Of a stretch of 64,000 bases of DNA, positions 50,567 through 61,737 are shown one piece after another. The DNA lies in the NCBI GenBank assembly GCA_949298985.1, contig CASFYV010000026.1, positions 186,001 through 250,000 on the forward strand, given 5' to 3'. The DNA comes from an uncultured bacterium (GTDB taxonomy: Bacteria; Cyanobacteriota; Vampirovibrionia; Gastranaerophilales; Gastranaerophilaceae). The translations under genes and the position numbers were made by a program. The notes under the pieces were generated by a model, which was given only the letters and a program-made list of their open reading frames with translations, ran no database searches and was not told the DNA's origin. Numbering within the stretch: the stretch's first letter is position 1; every line of letters starts with the position of its first letter.

Positions 50567-52438
50567 TTGAAAATAGCTGCTATCAATGCTCAAAGAGCAA
50601 CAAGGAAAAGTGCAAAACAAACAAAACAAGACAATCAAAAAAATGTCAATTTTAAATCAGGAGCAATGTTAGCAGGTGTCGGAACTCTTATGCAAGGAAT
50701 TGAAAATAAGGGTTATTTCTTGTCGTTCTTAATTCAAGATGGTTTGGGTATGACACTTCCTAGAACTGTAACCGGTTTTAACAGAGATAAAGAAATTACC
50801 GGTCACTTGAATATGCAAGAAGGGACAGAAGTATTTTTAAGAGAAGGTTTAACAGGGCCTTATATCATAGGTGTTGCTCCTTTTGTTTTATGGATCACAA
50901 GAAAATTTTGTAAATCAACAAATACAAATACTCGTTTAATTAAACGTTTTGGTGATGATTTAAAAAATATGGTAAAAGAATCTTCTTTTAACAAAGAAAT
51001 TCAAAAAGATGCTAAAAAATTTAAAGAAGAATTTTATAAATATAGCGTAGAAAAAATTTATAAAAATACCATTCAAAATGATAAAAATTCAGAAAACACT
51101 ATAAAAGAAATCTTATCAGAATTAGAAAAATTGGAATCAAGCAATAAAGATACAAAAAAAGCTGCGAAAGCTAAAATTGTAGAAATATTTAATGAAAAAT
51201 TACTAGAAAATTCTTCAGAACTTTATAACATAAATAAGGTTTCTGTTGGAGAAGAAGGAACGAAAAAATATTTTCATACAGCAGAAGCTTTTGAAGCTTT
51301 AAGTGATTACGCTCATGATGCTATTATTAATAATGAAAAAAGAAATATGATAGATGCAAATGCTGCAGAAAATATAAAAAATAATTTTGCAACAAAGCGT
51401 TTACTAACCAATATTTCTAATATCGTTTTAACATTAGGTGGTTTATCAGTACTTCCAAAACTTTATGCAAGAAGTGATGTTTCTCCAGGAGCAGCAGCCT
51501 TACAACATGCAAAAAACAAAAAAGCTCAAGAAAATGCTCAAAAAGAACAAAATCCAACATTTAAAGGTAAAAACATTAATGGTAGTAATGGATTTTCGGG
51601 ATTCGGAAAATTTCTTACTAAAAAAGTACCTGAAAAAATACAAGAACTTTTTGAATATGCAGGATATAATTTCACTAAATCAACTTTTGCTTGTTTATCA
51701 TTGTTTGGACTTCTTTTACCAAGAGGTAAAAGAGCTTGGGATAGAGCTCCTAAAGATGAAAACGGCAAACGTGATATGACAGAAATAAATGAAATTTTAT
51801 TAAGAGATACTATATCTTCTTTATCAGTAGTATTTGCGGTTCCGCTTTTAACAAAATTAATGGTAAGCACTTATGAAAACAAAGTTGGATTTATACTTAC
51901 AAATAGAGCTTCTGATGGCAAAAACTTCTTCAAAAAAACTTTAGATGTAATGAATCCATACAGTAATTTGGATGTTTTATCGATTGCTGATTTAGATGCT
52001 ATTTACGGAAATATCAATTCTAAAGATAAATTAATGAATTTCGCAAATTTTGTTAATAATAAAGGTGGAGATTTAGAAAAAATTATTTCTCAATCTGATA
52101 ATCACAATTTAATATTTAATGACAAAACTTTCACTTTAGATTCTATAAAAAATCTTTCTAAAAAAGAAAAAAATCAAAAAATTTTAGATGTATTTAAAAA
52201 TCTTGATATAAAAGATTCAAAAGCTAAGAACGAAATAATATCTAAAGTTATGCAAGGATCCGGAAATATTAAAAACAATAAGATTGCACAATTTGCAAGA
52301 GGTCTAAATTCAATTCCTGGAGCAGTTTCAACATTCTTAATATCTCCAATTCTCCTTGGTATATTTATTCCTATGTTAACGTACCATAATACTAGAAAAG
52401 CTCATGAAAAAGCTTTAAATGGGACAACTAACAAATAG
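50567..52438 (+). CDS. Large lineage-specific membrane protein
   Basis: A protein of about 623 residues with no recognised function. The N-terminus is basic (RATRKSAKQTKQDNQK) and then VNFKSGAMLAG (F29). Hydrophobic segments include GPYIIGVAPFVLWITRKF near 96, LTNISNIVLTLGGLSVLPKL near 281, SLFGLLLPRGK near 385 and PILLGIFIPMLTYH at the C-terminus. LNSIPGAVSTFLISPI near the end is followed by a charged tail. GAGG 7 bases before the TTG at 50567 supports that start, with a GTG at 50564 as alternative. The NPTFKGKN internal segment repeats the short motif. Confidence 0.65.
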   Translation: MKIAAINAQRATRKSAKQTKQDNQKNVNFKSGAMLAGVGTLMQGIENKGYFLSFLIQDGLGMTLPRTVTGFNRDKEITGHLNMQEGTEVFLREGLTGPYIIGVAPFVLWITRKFCKSTNTNTRLIKRFGDDLKNMVKESSFNKEIQKDAKKFKEEFYKYSVEKIYKNTIQNDKNSENTIKEILSELEKLESSNKDTKKAAKAKIVEIFNEKLLENSSELYNINKVSVGEEGTKKYFHTAEAFEALSDYAHDAIINNEKRNMIDANAAENIKNNFATKRLLTNISNIVLTLGGLSVLPKLYARSDVSPGAAALQHAKNKKAQENAQKEQNPTFKGKNINGSNGFSGFGKFLTKKVPEKIQELFEYAGYNFTKSTFACLSLFGLLLPRGKRAWDRAPKDENGKRDMTEINEILLRDTISSLSVVFAVPLLTKLMVSTYENKVGFILTNRASDGKNFFKKTLDVMNPYSNLDVLSIADLDAIYGNINSKDKLMNFANFVNNKGGDLEKIISQSDNHNLIFNDKTFTLDSIKNLSKKEKNQKILDVFKNLDIKDSKAKNEIISKVMQGSGNIKNNKIAQFARGLNSIPGAVSTFLISPILLGIFIPMLTYHNTRKAHEKALNGTTNK

Positions 52439-52501
52439 ACAATAAGTTTTCTTTGTTATAAAATTTATGTAACTTATAAAGTTTTTAAGGAGCTATTATT
52501 T

Positions 52502-53859
<1,358 letters not shown>

Positions 53860-53875
<16 letters not shown>

Positions 53876-55494
53876 AAACCTTTATTTTAATATTACTGTC
53901 TTTAATTATAATAAATAGCAATAATATTAAAGTTTTCGCCGGAGAGATAATAAGAGTTGGTATTACAGATAATAAATTTCAAAACGTATTAAAACAAGAA
54001 ATAACTGTTTTCGGAACTGCAGAATGTCAAGTTTGTGACAAAGAAACAAGAAAACCTATATTCAATATTCCTGCGAATATGGAACTTATTGTTCGTAATA
54101 ATGTCTCAGGATTAGAACTAACATTTAATAACAAATCTTGGATTATAAGAGATTTCGTAATAGTTTGCCCTCAAGGTGTATTAGGGGTGAAAGATTTAAA
54201 AAGAAAGGGCCAACAAGCTCAGTATCATGGTGCCTTTGAATTTGTTCAAAAACAAGATAGGACTGGTTTTTATTTAGTTAATTTAGTAGAAATTCAAGAA
54301 TATTTAAAAGGCGTAGTTCCAAATGAAATGCCTGTAAGATTTGGGTTAGAAGCATTAAAAGCACAAGCCGTTGCAGCAAGAAACTATGTATTAACTCCAA
54401 GAACACAAGCATACAAAGAATTTCAAGTAGTAGATAGTGTCGCAAGTCAAGTTTATTATGGAGTTAATACAGAAACTGATTTATCAACTCAAGCAGTTAT
54501 GGAAACAGATGGCATTGTAGCCTTATATGATAATGAACCTATTTTAGCTTTATATAGTTCAACTGCTGGAGGCTATACTGAAAGCTATGCTTATGCATTT
54601 TCTGACCCTACGACAAAAATGTTTCCATCTATAAATAAACCTTATTTAGTAGCAGTTCCTGACAAATCAGATTTTGAAAGCTTAGAGGAAGAAGAAAAAG
54701 CTGCATCTTTTTATAAAAGTAAAGTACCTTCTTTTGACATTGAATCACCTTATTACAGATGGGAAAAGACTTGGTCAACGAAAGAATTAGAAGAAATTTT
54801 AAAGAAAACTCTTGTTGCTCAATCAAAAACAGGTTTTGTGCATCCTGCTTTTAAACAAGGCGATGAACTTGGAAATATTAAAGACATTAAAGTTATGAAA
54901 AGAGGTGCTTCAGGAAAAGTCATTGAACTTGAATTAATGACAACAAAAGGCTGCTACAGAATAGCAAAAGAATTAGTCATTAGACGAGTTTTCCAAAAAG
55001 ACGGAATATCTTTACCGAGTGCAAATATAATTATCGAAAATTCATTAGATAACTACGGAAATATAAATGAAATAAAATTTTATGGCGGAGGTTTTGGTCA
55101 TGGAGTTGGAATGAGCCAATACGGTGCAGGGTACATGGCTACAAAACTTAAACAACCATATTACAATATTTTAAGACACTATTACTCAGGAATTAATTTA
55201 GGCACAATGCCTATTACAATATGTGGAGAGGAAATAAAACAAACATTTTGGGCTCCGGTTGGACGAGCACAGTTAGTGATTACAAATTCTAATGCTGCCA
55301 AAATATTAGTAAATATTAACGGCAAACAAATGGAATTTCCTGTAACAAAAACAATTTTCCAAAAAGATTATAAAATCGATATCTCAAGATATATTGAAGA
55401 TGGAGCAAACACTATTGTTTTTTACCCTCCAACATTAGGAAGATCAGTAACTTTATATGTTGAATTGGTAGAAAAATATGGAACAGAAAATTAA
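53860..55494 (+). CDS. SpoIID/LytB-domain protein, exported
   Basis: A 544-residue protein with an N-terminal membrane/signal segment (KTFILILLSLIIINSNNIKVFA), then the SpoIID/LytB domain: QEYLKGVVPNEMPVRFGLEA (catalytic glutamate region near 150-165), ALKAQAVAARNYVL, YSSTAGGYTESYAYAF, and HGVGMSQYGAGYM near 414. SpoIID-domain proteins are lytic transglycosylases acting on denuded glycan. Here it is not tied to sporulation. It starts at a TTG with GGAAGG 6 bases upstream, overlapping cysS by 16 bases. Confidence 0.9.
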
Positions 55495-57058
55495 TAAAGA
55501 TGAAACACCTAGCGTTTTAAAAGCAGCTTGGTTAATAGCACTTGTAACCATCGCAAGTAAATTTATGGGATTTGTTAGAGATATGGTTGTAGCTAATTTT
55601 TACGGTGCAACAATGATTTCAGATGCTTACTTTTATGCACTACAAATACCTTCTCTTGCAATTATAATACTTGGTGGGGTAGGAGGCCCTTTTCATAGTG
55701 CAACAGTTGCGGTGTTCTCGAAACTTATTCCCGATTTTGATTCTAAACCGGATGAAGTTGTTAATAGATTATATAATACTTTTTTAACAGTATCATTTTT
55801 ATTCTTTGGACTTTGTTCAATTTTAGGTTTTCTATTTGCGGATAAAATAATGGGATTGATTATTTCTGCAGGAACGCCTGAATTAGTTGCTTTAGCGGCG
55901 GCTCATTTCAAAATAATGTCACCAATAATACTAATTGGAGGTATTATAGGTATCTATTATGGACTTTTAATTTGTCATAAGCAATACATACTTCCAAATC
56001 TTTCTCCTATGATATTAAGTATTGTTGTTGTATTAATTATTTCAATATTCCATAATGATAATAAAGGTACAATTTTGGCTTTAGCAACAACAATTGGTGC
56101 TGTGTGTCAGCTAATAGTACAATTCCCTAAAATAAGACAACTTGGTTATCGAATTAAACCTAATTTGGACATTAAAAATAATGAATATTTTAAAAATATA
56201 TCAGAATTACTCTTCCCTGCAATTTTAAGTTCTACAATAGGTCAAATAAGTATTTATATTGATATGTTTTTTGCTTCAACCCTAAAAGAAGGAGCTTGGA
56301 CTTCTGTTGTTTTTGCTAACAGAATATTTCAATTTCCTGTTGGAATTCTTGTAACAGCTTTTTTAGTTCCACTATTTCCAATTTTTTCAAAACTTGCAGG
56401 GGAAAAAAATTATGATTCTATAAAAACTTATTTTAATAAGGGAGTTGGGGTTTTATTTTTCGCAGCAGTCCCAATGATTATATTAATTCTTCTCTTGGCT
56501 AAAGATGGAATTTCCCTAATCTTTGAAAGAGGAGCTTTTAATGAAAATGCTGTTATTATGGTTTCAGAAGCTCTTTGTTATCTATCTTTCTCAATACTAC
56601 CTTATGTATTCAGAGATTCTATAACAAGAGTATATTATGCATTTAATGATTCTAAAACCCCTTTTATTATTGCAATGTCATCAATTGCACTTAAAGCTGT
56701 TTTAAATTGGCTTTTAATTTTAAAACTCGATATGGGAATTGCAGGAATTACTCTTTCTACATCCTTTGTAACATTATTCAATGCAACATTTTTAGGCTTA
56801 TTTATACATAAAAAGATTAAACTTGATTATATTAATTTATTCAGAAATTTTACAAAAATGGTTTTTGCAGGATTAACAACTTTTATTATTTGTTGGTTTA
56901 TATGTTTAGAAATGAACAACATTCCTCTTCCTAAATATTTATTTGAAATAGTAAAAATTATTTTAATAATGATTTTAACACTAGGTATTTATGCAAGTCT
57001 TAATTTAATATTAAAAATGGATTACGCAAAAGACCTACTTGCAAGAATAAAAAAATAA
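55478..57058 (+). CDS. murJ: Lipid II flippase MurJ (MviN family)
   Basis: A 526-residue polytopic membrane protein that flips lipid II for peptidoglycan synthesis. Typical MurJ segments are LVTIASKFMGFVRDMVVANF at the start, SAGTPE near 130, IFQFPVGILVTAFLVPLFPI near 285 and RGAFNENAVIMVSEAL near 351. About fourteen helices. Its start overlaps the SpoIID-like stop by 17 bases. A bidirectional terminator follows. Confidence 0.94.
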   Translation: MEQKINKDETPSVLKAAWLIALVTIASKFMGFVRDMVVANFYGATMISDAYFYALQIPSLAIIILGGVGGPFHSATVAVFSKLIPDFDSKPDEVVNRLYNTFLTVSFLFFGLCSILGFLFADKIMGLIISAGTPELVALAAAHFKIMSPIILIGGIIGIYYGLLICHKQYILPNLSPMILSIVVVLIISIFHNDNKGTILALATTIGAVCQLIVQFPKIRQLGYRIKPNLDIKNNEYFKNISELLFPAILSSTIGQISIYIDMFFASTLKEGAWTSVVFANRIFQFPVGILVTAFLVPLFPIFSKLAGEKNYDSIKTYFNKGVGVLFFAAVPMIILILLLAKDGISLIFERGAFNENAVIMVSEALCYLSFSILPYVFRDSITRVYYAFNDSKTPFIIAMSSIALKAVLNWLLILKLDMGIAGITLSTSFVTLFNATFLGLFIHKKIKLDYINLFRNFTKMVFAGLTTFIICWFICLEMNNIPLPKYLFEIVKIILIMILTLGIYASLNLILKMDYAKDLLARIKK

Positions 57059-57074
57059 TATTTCATAAATAAGT

Positions 57075-57106
57075 AAAAAAGCGACTTTCTTGAAGTCGCT
57101 TTTTTT
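57075..57106. terminator. Bidirectional terminator
   Basis: AAAAAAGCGACTT pairs with AAGTCGCTTTTTT around a 5-6-base loop. It lies between the convergent murJ and TpsB-like genes. Confidence 0.92.
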
Positions 57107-57123
57107 ATTATATATTTTCTAAA

Positions 57124-58881
57124 CTATAATTTTTGAGGATTTCTTAAAGGTATTAATCTGTCTAAATCAGAGTTTACACTAAAGTAGAATCTTGCGGTAT
57201 TTTCATCATATGAACGACCTAGAGGGAAACCAACACCGATTTGTCCTGTTAACCATTCAGTAAAGTTAATATAAGTACCAAAACCTACAGAATGTAAGAA
57301 TGTTTGAGGATAATTATAAATATTACCGTTTTCACCTAACCAGCCCCAATCATAGAACACTGCTAATCTTAATCTTTCATCAATCTTAGGTAAAATTCTA
57401 TCAAGGAATGGAATAGGGAATCTATATTCAACGGTACCTGTAACACCATAATCACCGATTAATTCAGCCGGTTGGTAACCTCTTAAAGTATAAGGACCGC
57501 CCATTTGCATTTGTTCAGCTGCAAATAATTTGTTAGGAGAATATTGTCCACCAACTCTTACTATACCGGTCCCTCTACCAAATAATCTTTGAACACGAGT
57601 TGCTCCTGCAGTAACTTTAAAGAATGTAGTATCTTGAATAGCCCCATGGCCATCACCACCCATACCAAAGTCAACGCCTAAATTTCCAATCCAACGACCG
57701 TAATTATCATCAGTCATACCATATAAACCTGAACGCCATACATTCAAGTTATAATTAGATAATCTTAACGGGTTACCTGCTATTGTAGCTGAAGTATTAG
57801 CATTTACATAGTCATAACCTGTATAAAATATTAAATCAGTCTTAGCATTTTGAATAATAGGCTGAGTTAATTTAAAGAAATAACTCTGAGCATTACCTTT
57901 AACATTCAAAGATTTATATGGACCACCTAAACGAACGTGTGAATCTGAAAAATCAAATGATAATCTTGTACCATAAGAAGAAACAGGTAATGAATATCCA
58001 GCCATCCAACCGGTAGAACCTGATGAAAGAATAGTTCCACCATAGATTTTATCACCTAAACCTGTTAAGTTATCCATTCCTACTAAGAATGAAACTCTTT
58101 GAGCACCAGTGTAAGAACGGCCATAATCATCATAACCAAAATTCAAATTAACAGGGAATCTATCTCTTACATTCAAAGTAATTGCAGTATTTTCATCACC
58201 TTCCGGCTGACGTTCTACTTCTGTCTGAATTTGAACATAATCCTCTCTATTAATTTCTTTCATAGCTCTTTGAAGGTTCTTAGCATTAAACACATCACCT
58301 TCTCTAAGCCCGGCTTTACCCATTATAATGTGTCTTAAATACCATTCACGAGTCCACTTTTCGCCTTCAATATTTAATTCACCAACTTTACTTTCAATAA
58401 TCTTAATAGTTGCAACACCATCAACAATTCTTTGAGGAGGAACTGTTGCGTATGAAGTTAAATAACCTTTTGAACGATAATAATTAGTTACTTTTGAACA
58501 AACTTCCAACAATTCATCAAAGAAAATATCTTCACCAATTACTTCTAAACCCAATTTTTCCAACTCTTCAGTAGGAATTTTGGTATTACCCTCAAAGTTA
58601 ATTTTTTCTAATAAAAAGTGAGGATTATAAAGCATACCCTCTCTAGCTTCATTTTCTTCTATTGAAGCATCATAAATCTGCTCATCTTTTGTAACTGTAT
58701 CAAAAGACTGAATATAACTTTTATCAATCTCATAATGATTAATATTCTGCAATTCAGTAGTATTATATGCACCAGGGTTATATCCACCCATTTCAGCTTG
58801 CATTGGAAATACATCAGCATATGCCTTTGTCATTGACAATAAACAAAACAATGCGAGCAAGTAACTTAAGTTTTTTTTCAT
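57124..58881 (-). CDS. TpsB/ShlB-family outer-membrane transporter
   Basis: A 585-residue outer-membrane protein with a Sec signal peptide (SYLLALFCLLSMTKAYA). Two POTRA-like domains follow (FLLEKINFEGNTKIPTEELE near 90 and ATIKIIESKVGELNIEGEKW near 173), then a beta-barrel ending with aromatic RFYFSVNSDL. The MGGPYTLRGYQPAEL segment carries the LRGY motif of the family's loop 6. Such proteins secrete a TpsA partner (hemolysin or adhesin); none is adjacent. The ATG at 58881 precedes the signal peptide; a TTG nine bases earlier is less likely. Confidence 0.88.
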   Translation of the reverse strand: MKKNLSYLLALFCLLSMTKAYADVFPMQAEMGGYNPGAYNTTELQNINHYEIDKSYIQSFDTVTKDEQIYDASIEENEAREGMLYNPHFLLEKINFEGNTKIPTEELEKLGLEVIGEDIFFDELLEVCSKVTNYYRSKGYLTSYATVPPQRIVDGVATIKIIESKVGELNIEGEKWTREWYLRHIIMGKAGLREGDVFNAKNLQRAMKEINREDYVQIQTEVERQPEGDENTAITLNVRDRFPVNLNFGYDDYGRSYTGAQRVSFLVGMDNLTGLGDKIYGGTILSSGSTGWMAGYSLPVSSYGTRLSFDFSDSHVRLGGPYKSLNVKGNAQSYFFKLTQPIIQNAKTDLIFYTGYDYVNANTSATIAGNPLRLSNYNLNVWRSGLYGMTDDNYGRWIGNLGVDFGMGGDGHGAIQDTTFFKVTAGATRVQRLFGRGTGIVRVGGQYSPNKLFAAEQMQMGGPYTLRGYQPAELIGDYGVTGTVEYRFPIPFLDRILPKIDERLRLAVFYDWGWLGENGNIYNYPQTFLHSVGFGTYINFTEWLTGQIGVGFPLGRSYDENTARFYFSVNSDLDRLIPLRNPQKL

Positions 58882-59111
58882 TTTATCCAAATTCCTAATT
58901 CTTTTGTATTATTGGGTTATTATACGACTTTATATTATATATTATATTTTATTCAAAACCCTAGAACAAATTTATTTGCTAATTTGTAACAAAATATTAA
59001 TTCTATTATTCCATTTTAACTCATCTGTTAATTTTTGTAAAGATATATACAAATTATTGTTAACTTAAAATTAATGTGTGGAAGATATTAAATAAGAAAG
59101 GAGTTATTCTA

Positions 59112-59417
59112 TTGATACAGGCTATTGGAGGAGCAAGTAATTTTAATGATTACGAATATATGCAAATATTAAATGAATTACGCCAATTGGGAATCACTCC
59201 CAGTGGGAACAAATCTGCTGATAAATCCAAACTTGAAAAAGCAAAACTTGAACTCGTTCAAAAAATTAACGAAAAACAGGAAGAAGATACAAAACAACAA
59301 CTACAAATACAGCCTGTAAAATCAACAGACGATGTTCAAAGAACTCAAATAGAAAATGAAAGAATTGGTGCAATGACAGTTGCAGAACTAAATAAAATTT
59401 ATTTTGGATTATTATAA
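59112..59417 (+). CDS. Small helical lineage protein, unknown function
   Basis: A 101-residue hydrophilic protein. A TTG start at 59112 is chosen because AAAGGAG lies 8 bases upstream; an earlier GTG at 59076 would place the ribosome site inside the gene. The chain is charged and helix-rich (KSADKSKLEKAKLELVQKI) with a short conserved-looking end AMTVAELNKIYFGLL. The region SNFNDYEYMQ near the N-terminus may be a variant of the phenylalanine motif. Ends in a bidirectional terminator. Confidence 0.6.
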   Translation: MIQAIGGASNFNDYEYMQILNELRQLGITPSGNKSADKSKLEKAKLELVQKINEKQEEDTKQQLQIQPVKSTDDVQRTQIENERIGAMTVAELNKIYFGLL

Positions 59418-59447
59418 AAAAGAAGCGGTTTTAAAACCGCTTCTTTT
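59416..59447. terminator. Bidirectional terminator
   Basis: AAAAAGAAGCGGTTTT pairs with AAAACCGCTTCTTTTT without mismatch. It serves the plus-strand small gene and the minus-strand hydrogenase-like operon, touching the stop codons of both. Confidence 0.92.
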
Positions 59448-60187
59448 TATTTTTTAGAAATAAAATCTAAAACTCCATTAATAAATGTCAATGGATGAAC
59501 AGGACATCCTGGGATATATAAGTCAATCGGATATTTTTCTAAAAATTCTCTATTAAGTTTAGAAGAATTTTGAAAAACACCACCAGAAATTGCACAAGCT
59601 CCAGCTAAAATTACAATTTTAGGATCAGGAGTATGCTTATAGCAATCTTCTAAGGCCCAAGCCATATTTTCTGAAATTGGTCCGGTTATTACAATACCAT
59701 CTGCGTGACGAGGTGATGCAACAAAATCTATACCAAATCTGCCCATATCAAAGTTACAATTTGAACAAGCATTTAATTCCATTTCGCAACCATTGCATCC
59801 AGCAGCAGATACTTGTCTTAATTTTAAAGACTTAGAAAAAACTCTATGAATTTCTTTTCTAGCTTCTATCGCAACTTTTTCAAACTCATCCGGTGTCATA
59901 TTTTCTGTTACAATTAACTTATTTCTATCAGTAGAAGATAATTTATAATAATTACTAAATTTTATAGCTTCACACTGACATTCACCGCATAAAGTACATT
60001 TTCCCATATCTATAGATAAAGGATTTGATTTTAAAGCTCCTGTTGGACAAATTGATTCATCAATCTTACAACCGTCACAAGATTTTAAAATTGGAAAACC
60101 TCTAAACTGACTACGCATAGGAGCGTTTGGAATATCCGGAATATATTGTTTCCCTTGAAAATATTTTAATTTTAACGTATCAAACAT
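59447..60187 (-). CDS. Ferredoxin-fused NuoB-like small subunit (HyfH-HyfI fusion)
   Basis: A 246-residue protein joining a ferredoxin-like region to a NuoB/hydrogenase small-subunit domain. The latter has the four ligands of the proximal [4Fe-4S] cluster: C130 and C133 in AAGCNGCEME, C197 in AGACAISGGVF and C227 in PGCPVHPL. The N-terminal cysteine sets are atypical: C37xxC40xxD43xxxC47P, where the third cysteine is aspartate, and C64xxC67xxC70xC72, which lacks the usual spacing. E. coli Hyd-4 encodes these parts as separate HyfH and HyfI. Last gene of the operon as seen here. Confidence 0.87.
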   Translation of the reverse strand: MFDTLKLKYFQGKQYIPDIPNAPMRSQFRGFPILKSCDGCKIDESICPTGALKSNPLSIDMGKCTLCGECQCEAIKFSNYYKLSSTDRNKLIVTENMTPDEFEKVAIEARKEIHRVFSKSLKLRQVSAAGCNGCEMELNACSNCNFDMGRFGIDFVASPRHADGIVITGPISENMAWALEDCYKHTPDPKIVILAGACAISGGVFQNSSKLNREFLEKYPIDLYIPGCPVHPLTFINGVLDFISKK

Positions 60188-60244
60188 AGTAAATTTCCTT
60201 ATTCTTAATAACTTCTTTAAAAAGACATCTCTATAAAAAATATC

Positions 60245-61708
60245 CTATAAATCATTTCCACAATATGACAAATTAAAACTCTTGTTACATAATGGAAAGT
60301 CTGAAACTCCATTATTTCTAACCGCCATTGCAAGCATATACCAGTTATTAAAAGATGGATCTTTCATTTTATAACGCAAAAGTTCTCCATTAGCTCCTGT
60401 TAAAGCTATATGAACAACTTCACCTCTCCAAGCTTCTGTCATTGATATTACCATAGAATTAGAAGCCAATACATCATTAGGAGTTACTTTTATAGGTTCA
60501 GCTTTATACTCTTTAAGCTTAGCTAATAATTTTCTTACAATTTGCATTGATTGCTTAATCTCTTTATATCTTAATCTAAATCTTGAATGCACATCACCTG
60601 TTGCTTTAAATGGAGATCTAACATCTAAAGCTGCATACCATTTATCATTGAAATCAAATCTGGTATCAATATCAACGCCAGAAGAACGAGCTGCCATACC
60701 AACTGCACCCAGCGATTTAGCAGTTTCGGTGCTTACAACACCGGTTCTTTCCATTCTTGAAATACAAGAAGGTTTACTTAACATAACTTTAGAAGTTCTA
60801 TCAACAGTTTTTTCAACTCCTTCTAACATATTTAAAATCTTTTCGGCCATTTTTTCATCAATATCAAAGTTAACTCCTCCAACATTGATTAAACCTCTTC
60901 CGAAACGACTACCAGAGATTTCAAGCATTGTATTAATTACAAGAGTTCTTGTAATTCCAAAAATAGACGCCCCCATCAAATATGCTATATCACCTGAAAT
61001 AGCACCTAAATCACCAATATGAATGGCAATTCTTTCCATTTCTAAAGCAATTCTTCTTATAATTTGAGCTTTTGAAGAAACCGCAGAATTTGATAATTCT
61101 TCCATAGCTTGAGAATAAGCTAAATTATAAGCAATAACAGAATCGCCACAAACGGATTCAGCTAATCTATTATTATATCTTTTGCTATTTAAAAATAATT
61201 CTTCAACACCTCTATGTTGATAACCCAACATTATTTCTAAATCATAAACTTTTTCACCTTGGCACATAAACCTAAAATGACCAGGTTCAATAACTCCAGC
61301 GTGAATAGGACCAACTGCAACTTGGTGAACATCCTCTCCTTTCATCTCAAAGAAAGGATATTTATCCTGATTATTTCTTACAGGTTTTAACCAAGGATGA
61401 TTTAATGGCTCTATACCAAATTCTTCATAAAATTCACGTTCGAAAATATGAAAAGCAGGAAATTTTTGAGTAAAAGATTCATAAGATTTCATATTTTGGT
61501 AAAATAAAGTTGATGTTACATATAATTTTCCAACTTTATCATCAGCCATAACAATATACAATCTTATGTTATCAAATTCTTTTTTACCAAAAAATCCAAC
61601 AACACGCATTTTCATTTTTTCAAGATCAGCTTTAATATCTTCAATTGAAATTGTTGGAATATCTAAAGCGTTAATCTTTTTATTATTTTCTGTAATTATC
61701 CAATTCAT
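60245..61708 (-). CDS. Hydrogenase-4-like large subunit without NiFe ligands (30/49 kDa fusion)
   Basis: A 487-residue protein joining a NuoC-like N-terminal domain (1-120) to a NuoD/HycE-like large subunit. In active NiFe enzymes the L1 motif is CGxC and the L2 motif DPCxxC. Here L1 is SVCGDSVIAY (only C187 remains; the second cysteine is S190), and the C-terminus is SFNLSYCGNDL, where both L2 cysteines are replaced (S481 and G484 by alignment). So no NiFe site can form. HPWLKPVRNN and LGYQHRGVEEL are conserved. It fits the Ehr type (hydrogenase-related) complexes. Confidence 0.88.
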   Translation of the reverse strand: MNWIITENNKKINALDIPTISIEDIKADLEKMKMRVVGFFGKKEFDNIRLYIVMADDKVGKLYVTSTLFYQNMKSYESFTQKFPAFHIFEREFYEEFGIEPLNHPWLKPVRNNQDKYPFFEMKGEDVHQVAVGPIHAGVIEPGHFRFMCQGEKVYDLEIMLGYQHRGVEELFLNSKRYNNRLAESVCGDSVIAYNLAYSQAMEELSNSAVSSKAQIIRRIALEMERIAIHIGDLGAISGDIAYLMGASIFGITRTLVINTMLEISGSRFGRGLINVGGVNFDIDEKMAEKILNMLEGVEKTVDRTSKVMLSKPSCISRMERTGVVSTETAKSLGAVGMAARSSGVDIDTRFDFNDKWYAALDVRSPFKATGDVHSRFRLRYKEIKQSMQIVRKLLAKLKEYKAEPIKVTPNDVLASNSMVISMTEAWRGEVVHIALTGANGELLRYKMKDPSFNNWYMLAMAVRNNGVSDFPLCNKSFNLSYCGNDL

Positions 61709-61737
61709 AATTAACTTTTAACCTCTTAATTTTAAAA

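Noticed and set aside
60245-61708. Calling the large subunit a true NiFe hydrogenase
   Set aside because: Three of four NiFe cysteine ligands are replaced; the large subunit cannot bind the metal centre.
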